This document shows, in pieces, positions 57,853-64,000 of a stretch of DNA of 64,000 nt. Position 1 is the stretch's first letter, and every line of letters starts with the position of its first letter. The notes beneath the pieces are model-generated. The model searched no databases, was not told the origin of the DNA, and worked only from the letters and a program-made list of their open reading frames with translations. The DNA is taken from contig NZ_JBEPOO010000001.1 of NCBI RefSeq assembly GCF_040546815.1, positions 3,162,001 through 3,226,000 of the forward strand, read 5' to 3'. The position numbers and the translations under genes were made by a program. The DNA is from Devosia sp. 2618 (GTDB lineage Bacteria; Pseudomonadota; Alphaproteobacteria; Rhizobiales; Devosiaceae).

Positions 57853-59343
57853 ATGACTGAGATGGACGCTGCTCCACGCTTGCCTCGTATCGGGCTTTTC
57901 ATCGACGGCTCGTGGGTCGAGGCGACGTCTGGCAAGACCATTCCGGTTTTCAATCCGGCGACCGAAGCGCAGATCACCGAGATCGCCGCAGCATCGGTTG
58001 AGGACGTCAATCGCGCCGTCGAAGCGGCCCATCGCTGCTTTGAAAGCAAGGCCTGGAAGCGCATGCGTCCGCTCGATCGCGGCCGCTTGCTGGAAAAGCT
58101 GGCGCTGGTGGTCGAGGAAAATGCCGACGAGCTGGCCCATCTCGAAACGCTCGATAACGGCAAGCCGTTTGCCACCTCGCGCTATGTCGATCTGGCCTTC
58201 ACCATCGATGCGCTGCGCTATTTCGCGGGCTGGGCGTCCAAGACCGCTGGCGAGTACATCACCCTATCGCCGTTCTTTGACGATGGCGGCGTTTATCGCG
58301 CCTATACCGAGCGCCGCCCGGTTGGCGTTGTCGGTGGCATTACGCCATGGAATTTCCCGCTGGGTCAGGCGATCCAAAAGATTGCGCCCGCCATCGCCTT
58401 TGGCTGCACCGTGGTGCTCAAGCCATCGGAAGAAACCTCGCTGACCACGCTGCGTCTGGCTGAGTTGATCGAACAGGTCGGCTTCCCCAAGGGCGCGGTC
58501 AATATCGTGACGGGCTATGGCCACGATGCGGGCGCGGCATTGGTGGAACATCCGCTCGTGCGCAAGATTGCCTTTACCGGCTCGACCGCCACCGGCCAGC
58601 GCATCTTGGCTTCCGCCGCCAAGACCATGAAGCGCGTGACGCTGGAACTGGGTGGCAAGTCGCCGACCATCATCCTCGCCGATGCTGATCTTTCGCGCGC
58701 CATCCCCGGTGCTGCCAATGCCATCTTCGGCAATTCCGGTCAGGTCTGCACCGCCGGCTCGCGCTTGCTGGTCGAAGAAGCCATCTATGATGAAGTGGTT
58801 GCCGGTGTTGCCGAGATCGCCAAGGGTCTGCGCCTTGGTCCCGGCCACGAGCAGAACACCCAGCTCGGTCCGATCGTCTCGGCCCGCCAGCTCGAACGCA
58901 TTTCCAGCCTTGTCGAAGGCGGCATTGCTGCCGGCGCGACGCCACTGGCTGGTGGCGCGCGTTCGGATCGGCAGGGGTGGTTCTTTGAGCCAACCGTTCT
59001 GACCGGCATTCGCCCGGATATGGAAGTCCTGCGCGAAGAGATCTTCGGACCCGTGGTCTGCGCCATGCCGATCAAGTCGTTCGGGGAAATCAAGGCCATC
59101 GCCAACGATACGCCTTATGGGCTGGGCGCCAGCATCTGGACGCGCAATCTCGACCGCGCACACATGCTGGCCGACGAGATCGATGCCGGCACCGTCTGGC
59201 TCAATACCCACAATATTCTCGATCTGGCCGTACCGTTTGGCGGCTCCAAGCTCTCGGGGCTGGGGCGTGAATTTGGTACGGAGGCGATCAACGCTTTCAC
59301 CGAGACCAAGGCGGTTTGCATGCGCCTGTCGGACGACAGCTAG
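57853..59343 (+). CDS. NAD(P)-dependent aldehyde dehydrogenase
   Basis: This 496-residue enzyme oxidises an aldehyde to the acid. It has GITPWNFPLGQAIQKIAPAIAFGCTVVLKPSEETSLT, FTGSTATGQRILA, the general-base Glu in VTLELGGKSPTI, the catalytic Cys in NSGQVCTAGSRLLV and the late EEIFGPVV and PFGGSKLSGLGREFG motifs. It is followed 18 bases later by a GMC oxidoreductase, so the pair would turn a primary alcohol into a carboxylate. GTAGAGGAACC precedes the ATG. Confidence 0.93.
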   Translation: MTEMDAAPRLPRIGLFIDGSWVEATSGKTIPVFNPATEAQITEIAAASVEDVNRAVEAAHRCFESKAWKRMRPLDRGRLLEKLALVVEENADELAHLETLDNGKPFATSRYVDLAFTIDALRYFAGWASKTAGEYITLSPFFDDGGVYRAYTERRPVGVVGGITPWNFPLGQAIQKIAPAIAFGCTVVLKPSEETSLTTLRLAELIEQVGFPKGAVNIVTGYGHDAGAALVEHPLVRKIAFTGSTATGQRILASAAKTMKRVTLELGGKSPTIILADADLSRAIPGAANAIFGNSGQVCTAGSRLLVEEAIYDEVVAGVAEIAKGLRLGPGHEQNTQLGPIVSARQLERISSLVEGGIAAGATPLAGGARSDRQGWFFEPTVLTGIRPDMEVLREEIFGPVVCAMPIKSFGEIKAIANDTPYGLGASIWTRNLDRAHMLADEIDAGTVWLNTHNILDLAVPFGGSKLSGLGREFGTEAINAFTETKAVCMRLSDDS

Positions 59344-59361
59344 CGCCGGGGCCTTAGAGAC

Positions 59362-60975
59362 ATGTCGAACACGACCGACCTTATCGAAACGGACTATGTG
59401 ATCGTAGGCGCCGGCTCTGCAGGCTGCACGCTGGCAGGCCGGCTGTCGGAGGATTCCGACACGACCGTCACCCTGCTGGAAGCCGGCGGGCGCGACTGGA
59501 ACCCGTGGATTCACGTGCCGATCGGCTATGGCAAGACCATCCTCGATCCCTCGCTCAACTGGCGCTACGAAACCGAGAAGGGCGCCGACATTGCTGACCG
59601 CTCGATGTATTGGCCACGCGGCAAGGTGCTGGGCGGCTCATCCTCGATCAATGGCCTGCTCTATATTCGCGGCCAGGCGCAGGACTATGACCTGTGGCGG
59701 CAGATGGGCAATGTGGGCTGGTCCTATGACGATGTGCTGCCCTATTTCCGCAAGGCCGAAAATCAGGAAAACGGCGCCAGCGAATTTCACGGCGACAAGG
59801 GTCCGCTGCGCGTCTCCAATCTCGTCGAACGCAATCCACTATGCGACAGCTTTATCAAGAGCGGTGTCGCGGCCGGCATTCCTCAGAACGATGACTTCAA
59901 CGGCGCCAGCCAGGAAGGCATCGGCTATTATCAGCTGACCACGCGCAATGCGCGGCGTTGCTCGGCTGCGGTCGCCTATCTGAATCCGGCCAAGAAGCGT
60001 CCCAACCTGCGCGTCGAAACGCATGCCACGGCTGAAAAGCTGCTGTTTGAAGGCAAGCGCGCCGTTGGCGTGGTGTTTGAACGTGGCGGCAAGCGCATCA
60101 CCGTCAAAGCCAAGCGCGAAGTCATTCTGGCGGCCGGTTCGCTGGCCTCGCCGCAATTGCTGCTGCTGTCGGGCATTGGCCCGGCCGAGCATCTGGCGGA
60201 ACACGGCATTGCCGTGGTCAAGGATCTGCCCGGCGTGGGCGAGAACCTGCAGGATCATTACGGCGCGATCATTACCTATGAGAGCAAGCTGCCGCTGACG
60301 GTCAATGACATCATGACCAGCCCGGTCCGGCAGGTGAAGGCTGGGCTCGAATATCTGCTGTTCCGCCGTGGCCCATTGACCATTTCGGCGGCGCAGGTCG
60401 GAGCCTTCGTCAAGTCGGGGCCACAGGCGTCGACGCCTGATCTGCAGTTCCTGTTCCAGACCTTTAGTCATGACGAATATGACGCCGGGCTGCACAAGTT
60501 CTCGGGCTTTGCCAACTTCGTCTGCCCCGTGCGCCCGGAAAGTCGGGGCACGCTGACGCTGCGGTCGGCCAGTTCCAAGGACGCACCGGTGATGCGTCCC
60601 AATTACTTGTCGTCCGAAACCGACCGGCGACTGGTCGTTGATGGGATGAAGATCTCACGCAAGGTCGGCGAGCAGGCCGCTATCCGTGCCCATATCGTGG
60701 CCGAATATGCGCCGGGTCCTTCGGTTCAGTCCGATGATGAGCTGCTGGCCTATGCACGCGAGACGGGCATGTCGATCGCCCATCAGGTCGGCACCTGCAA
60801 GATGGGCAATGACAATATGGCCGTGGTGGACGAGCAGTTGCGCGTTCGCGGCATCGACGGCCTGCGCGTCATCGACGCCTCGATCATGCCGACGCTGATC
60901 TCGGGCAATACCAATGCGCCCACCATCATGATCGCCGAAAAGGCCGCCGACATGATCCGTGGCCGAAGCCTGTGA
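59362..60975 (+). CDS. GMC-family FAD alcohol dehydrogenase/oxidase, copy 1
   Basis: This 537-residue choline-dehydrogenase-like flavoprotein has the FAD motif DYVIVGAGSAGCTLAGRLSE, GMC signature 1 (WPRGKVLGGSSSINGLLYIRGQAQDYDLW), signature 2 (ILAAGSLASPQLLLLSGIGP), the catalytic His in AHQVGTCKMG and Asn in SGNTNAPTIMIAEKAADMI. It oxidises a primary alcohol, delivering electrons to oxygen or a quinone/cytochrome acceptor. No signal peptide is seen. It shares most motifs and length with the next gene and is clearly its tandem paralogue. Confidence 0.92.
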   Translation: MSNTTDLIETDYVIVGAGSAGCTLAGRLSEDSDTTVTLLEAGGRDWNPWIHVPIGYGKTILDPSLNWRYETEKGADIADRSMYWPRGKVLGGSSSINGLLYIRGQAQDYDLWRQMGNVGWSYDDVLPYFRKAENQENGASEFHGDKGPLRVSNLVERNPLCDSFIKSGVAAGIPQNDDFNGASQEGIGYYQLTTRNARRCSAAVAYLNPAKKRPNLRVETHATAEKLLFEGKRAVGVVFERGGKRITVKAKREVILAAGSLASPQLLLLSGIGPAEHLAEHGIAVVKDLPGVGENLQDHYGAIITYESKLPLTVNDIMTSPVRQVKAGLEYLLFRRGPLTISAAQVGAFVKSGPQASTPDLQFLFQTFSHDEYDAGLHKFSGFANFVCPVRPESRGTLTLRSASSKDAPVMRPNYLSSETDRRLVVDGMKISRKVGEQAAIRAHIVAEYAPGPSVQSDDELLAYARETGMSIAHQVGTCKMGNDNMAVVDEQLRVRGIDGLRVIDASIMPTLISGNTNAPTIMIAEKAADMIRGRSL

Positions 60976-61014
60976 GTGCCGAATGAGACGGCCCCGCTGC
61001 ACTGTGGGGATATT

Positions 61015-61035
61015 TTGGGCATAGCCCAACTTTTA
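61015..61035 (+). terminator. Short hairpin between the two GMC genes
   Basis: TTGGGC (61015-61020), ATA, GCCCAA (61024-61029), then CTTTT. A small stem with a short T-run that may partly terminate or attenuate before the second GMC gene. Confidence 0.5.
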
Positions 61036-61148
61036 ATCTTGTGACTGGCGCGAGGAGTGCCAGCCATATCGGTCGCCGCGGGAACAGCGGCCGGAATTTT
61101 GGAGGGGGGAATGGCGGTGGGACGCCGTTCCTTTAAAGGAGAAGCATT

Positions 61149-62753
61149 GTGCTCAATGGCAGCAGTTTCGACTATATCGTCGTCGGCGCGGGATCGGCAG
61201 GCTGCGTGCTTGCCGCGCGGCTGAGCGAGAACGGTCGCCATTCGGTGCTGCTGCTGGAGGCTGGCCGTCGCGACACCAATGTGTGGATTCATATCCCCAT
61301 CGGCTATGGCAAGACCATCGTCGATCCGTCGGTAAACTGGAAATTCGAGACCGAAGGCAATCCAGCTCTGGGTGGCCGCAAGGTCTATTGGCCGCGTGGC
61401 AAGGTGCTGGGCGGGTCATCCTCGATCAATGGTCTCATTTATATCCGCGGTCAGGCCGAAGACTTCGAGCATTGGCGTCAGCTGGGCAATGACGGTTGGT
61501 CCTATGACGATGTGCTGCCCTATTTCCGTAAAGCCGAAGATCAGGAAAATGGTGGCGATCACTACCACGGTCGCGGCGGTCCGCTGACCATCACCAATCA
61601 GCGCCAAAGCCATCCGCTCTGCGACGCCTTCATTGCCTCGGCCGAAGCGCAGGGCATTCCTCGCAATGACGATTTCAATGGCGCGTCGCAGGAAGGCGCC
61701 GGCTATTTGCAGGCAACGGTCAAGAACGGTCGCCGCGCCTCAGCCGCCACCTCCTACCTCAACCCTGCCAAGTCGCGGCCGAACCTCACCATCGTCACCG
61801 AGGCGCTGGCCGAAAAGGTATTGTTTGAGGGCCAGCGCGCCAATGGCGTGCAGTTCCGCCGTCATGGCGAGACCATGTCGGTCAAGGCGAACCGCGAAGT
61901 GGTGATCGCTGCGGGCTCGATCAAGTCGCCACATCTGCTGATGCTGTCCGGCATCGGTGCGCAGGCCGATCTGCGCGCGCACGGCGTGGCGGTCAAGCAC
62001 GACCTTGCCGGCGTCGGGCAGAACCTGCAGGACCATTATGGCGGCCAGATCACCTGGAAGTGCAACCGCCCCATCACGATGAACGACGTGATGATGAACC
62101 CGCTGCGCCAGTTGCAGGTTGGCCTGCAGTGGATGCTGCTGCGGCGTGGTCCGCTTTCGGTTCCGGCTGGTCAGGCGGGACTGTTCGCCAAGATGCTGCC
62201 GGACTCGGCTTCGCCTGATCTCCAGTTCCTGTTTCAGACCTTTAGTGGCGGCTATTACGAGGACGGGCTGTTCAAGTTCTCCGGCTTTGCCAATTTCATC
62301 TACCCGACGCGCCCTGCCAGCCGTGGCGAGATCACGCTGCGTTCGGCCGATCCGCATGACACGCCCATGCTGTTCCCCAACTACTTCTCGGACGAGCGGG
62401 ATCGCCGCATCGCCGTGGAGGGCTTCAAGCTCGCGCGCCGCATGGCGGCCAGCAAGCCGATGGCCGACTTCATCATCCAAGAGCACCTGCCCGGTTCCCC
62501 CACCGCCACCGATGCCGAGATCGAAAACTATCTTGTTGAGCAGGGTGGCTGCGTGTCCCATCAGGTGGGCACCTGCAAGATGGGCACCGATGCCCGCGCT
62601 GTCGTCAATCCGCAGCTCAAGGTGCATGGCGTCTCCGGCCTGCGCGTGGTGGATGCTTCCATCATGCCGACGCTGGTCTCGGGTAACACCAATGCCGCAA
62701 CCATCATGATTGCCGAAAAAGCCGCCGCCATGATGCTGGAGCAGGTCGCATGA
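61149..62753 (+). CDS. GMC-family FAD alcohol dehydrogenase/oxidase, copy 2
   Basis: This 534-residue GMC enzyme has FDYIVVGAGSAGCVLAARLSE, WPRGKVLGGSSSINGLIYIRGQAEDFEHW, IAAGSIKSPHLLMLSGIG, HQVGTCKMG (catalytic His) and SGNTNAATIMIAEKAAAMM (catalytic Asn). It is aligned with copy 1 over the whole length with few gaps; differences are spread through the substrate domain, so the two may take different alcohols. It starts at GTG 61149 with AAAGGAG upstream. The stop overlaps the ATG of the ABC ATPase by four bases, coupling uptake and oxidation. Confidence 0.92.
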   Translation: MLNGSSFDYIVVGAGSAGCVLAARLSENGRHSVLLLEAGRRDTNVWIHIPIGYGKTIVDPSVNWKFETEGNPALGGRKVYWPRGKVLGGSSSINGLIYIRGQAEDFEHWRQLGNDGWSYDDVLPYFRKAEDQENGGDHYHGRGGPLTITNQRQSHPLCDAFIASAEAQGIPRNDDFNGASQEGAGYLQATVKNGRRASAATSYLNPAKSRPNLTIVTEALAEKVLFEGQRANGVQFRRHGETMSVKANREVVIAAGSIKSPHLLMLSGIGAQADLRAHGVAVKHDLAGVGQNLQDHYGGQITWKCNRPITMNDVMMNPLRQLQVGLQWMLLRRGPLSVPAGQAGLFAKMLPDSASPDLQFLFQTFSGGYYEDGLFKFSGFANFIYPTRPASRGEITLRSADPHDTPMLFPNYFSDERDRRIAVEGFKLARRMAASKPMADFIIQEHLPGSPTATDAEIENYLVEQGGCVSHQVGTCKMGTDARAVVNPQLKVHGVSGLRVVDASIMPTLVSGNTNAATIMIAEKAAAMMLEQVA

Positions 62754-64000
62754 CAGTAGCAGGCACCGAAATCATCAAGCTCACCGGCATCAGCAAGCGC
62801 TTCCCCGGCGTCAAGGCGCTGCAAAATGTCGACCTCACGGTGCGCGCTGGCGAAGTGCACGCGCTGACCGGCGAAAACGGCTCGGGCAAGTCGACGCTGT
62901 CGCGCATCATTGCCGGCATGATCCAGCCCGACGAAGGCGAGATCGTCATCGACGGCAAGCCCACCACAGTTCCCTCCCCCGCCGCAGCGATTGCCATGGG
63001 CATCGTCATGATCAGCCAGGAGCTGACCTTGGCGCCGACGCTGACCGTGGCCGAAAACATCTATCTGGGTCGCCTGCCCAAGACGCGCCTCGGCATCGTC
63101 GACTGGCCGCAATTGCGCCGCGACGCGCAGGTGGCGCTCGACCGGCTGGGCGTGCATGTGTCACCCGATACCAAGGTGGCTGATCTCAGCGTCGAACTGC
63201 GCCAGGAAATCGAAATCGCCCGGGCGCTATCGTGCAATGCGCGTCTGCTCATCCTTGATGAGGCGACCAGTTCGCTCTCGGAAGCCGCGACGAACCGATT
63301 GCTCGATCTGGTGCGCAAGGAGCGCGACGCCGGCATGGCCGTGGTGATGATCACCCACCGCATGCCCGAAATCTACAGTGTCGCCTCGATTGCCACCGTG
63401 CTGCGCGACGGCAAATATGTTGCCACCGTGCCGCTGGCGCAGACCAGTGAACAGGATCTGGTCCGCCTGATGGTGGGCCGCGAGATTCAGGATTTTTACG
63501 GCAAGCGCATATTCGACCACGGGGAGACCGTGCTCGAGATCGACGGGCTGAACACACCACTCGGCCTGCTGCGCCCCACCTCGCTCAGCGTCAAGCGCGG
63601 CGAGATATTGGGCGTCGCGGGACTGGTTGGATCCGGCAAGGCCGAGTTTGGTCTGGCACTCGGCGGCGCTATCGCTTCTGCCGGCGCGGTGAAAATATCA
63701 GGCCGTTCGGTACGCCTCGGCGATCCGCGCAAGGCCATCGCCGCCGGAATTGGTTTTGTCCCCGACGACCGCAAGGCATCGGCGCTGCTGATGGTGCGCA
63801 GCATTCTTGAGAATTTTTCGCTGGCGTGGATCGACCGCCTGTCGCGTCGCGGCATTATCGATACCGGTCGCGAAGCACGTGAGGTCGATGATGCAATCAA
63901 GACCTATCGTGTCGCCACCGGCTCATCCGCCGTCACCGTTGCAACCCTGTCCGGGGGCAACCAGCAGAAGGTGATCCTGGGCCGGACATTCGTGCGCAAG
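62750..64000 (+). CDS. Sugar-type ABC importer ATPase (RbsA/XylG family), 3' end outside window
   Basis: The frame is open to the last base (417 codons). The first domain has Walker A GENGSGKST, an LSVELRQEIEIARAL signature, LLILDEATSSLSE and MVMITHRMPE; the second domain ends at LSGGNQQKVILGRTFVRK. This double-domain layout is that of the CUT2 family, which imports pentoses, polyols and similar small molecules. Permease and binding protein genes should lie beyond the window. Translational coupling to the GMC gene suggests that the imported compound is an alcohol or polyol that the GMC enzymes oxidise. Confidence 0.9.
   Translation, partial: MTVAGTEIIKLTGISKRFPGVKALQNVDLTVRAGEVHALTGENGSGKSTLSRIIAGMIQPDEGEIVIDGKPTTVPSPAAAIAMGIVMISQELTLAPTLTVAENIYLGRLPKTRLGIVDWPQLRRDAQVALDRLGVHVSPDTKVADLSVELRQEIEIARALSCNARLLILDEATSSLSEAATNRLLDLVRKERDAGMAVVMITHRMPEIYSVASIATVLRDGKYVATVPLAQTSEQDLVRLMVGREIQDFYGKRIFDHGETVLEIDGLNTPLGLLRPTSLSVKRGEILGVAGLVGSGKAEFGLALGGAIASAGAVKISGRSVRLGDPRKAIAAGIGFVPDDRKASALLMVRSILENFSLAWIDRLSRRGIIDTGREAREVDDAIKTYRVATGSSAVTVATLSGGNQQKVILGRTFVRK

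Noticed and set aside
1..64000. CRISPR arrays, insertion sequences, integrases, tRNA or rRNA genes
   Set aside because: No regularly spaced repeats, transposase or integrase motifs, or tRNA-like cloverleaf ends were noticed on reading both strands. A tRNAscan and ISfinder search would settle it.

Overview
The window reads as chromosomal DNA of a free-living alphaproteobacterium, most likely of the order Hyphomicrobiales (Rhizobiales). This is inferred from the GC-rich coding bias, a RirA-type iron regulator, an IHF-alpha-like protein, many ABC, TRAP and TTT uptake systems, and IclR, GntR, RpiR, ROK and LysR regulators beside catabolic operons. A Devosia-like genus is a guess. I saw no rRNA, tRNA, insertion sequence, phage gene or CRISPR array.

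Layout. 1-6.6 kb: the end of a LacI regulator, an ABC-F ATPase, a candidate small RNA, rirA, an IHF-like gene, a ROK repressor and a flavin amine oxidase. 6.7-22.9 kb: a large organosulfur island. Its first part matches the Bacillus S-alkylcysteine salvage set: two luciferase-like monooxygenases, an M20 deacylase, a GNAT acetyltransferase, and an amino-acid ABC transporter with permease and ATPase fused. Then come a third luciferase-like oxidoreductase, an Old Yellow Enzyme, a tauABC-ssuD operon, a flavin reductase, an FAD/NAD(P)-binding protein and a CymR-like Rrf2 regulator. A palindrome TCTA-N9-TAGA (three exact and two one-mismatch copies) lies upstream of the transcription units, including the regulator's own, so I propose one Rrf2-controlled sulfur regulon.

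23.1-30 kb: a TctABC tripartite transporter divergent from a DapA-family lyase/aldolase, DhaK- and DhaL-like kinase subunits and an IclR regulator, with two similar IclR-like palindromes in the divergent promoter. 30-38 kb: an RraA-like aldolase, GntR regulator and SDR operon divergent from TRAP dctQM. A two-component system and a separate dctP follow. A 14-bp double heptamer is shared by the promoter regions of dctQM and of the kinase/dctP pair. 38-47 kb: an M81 peptidase and an amino-sugar operon (ABC importer, RpiR regulator, cytoplasmic GH20 hexosaminidase).

47.4-64 kb: an NTF2-like protein, an MFS transporter, an SDR, and a minus-strand acyl-CoA operon: a thiolase-like protein lacking the usual catalytic residues, a DUF35 protein fused to a degenerate SDR, a cyclase and two paralogous acyl-CoA ligases. 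A LysR gene is divergent from an aldehyde dehydrogenase, two tandem GMC oxidoreductases and a sugar-type ABC ATPase cut by the window end. This looks like a pathway oxidising an imported alcohol or polyol to an acid, activating it with CoA and cleaving it. The substrate cannot be read from the sequence.
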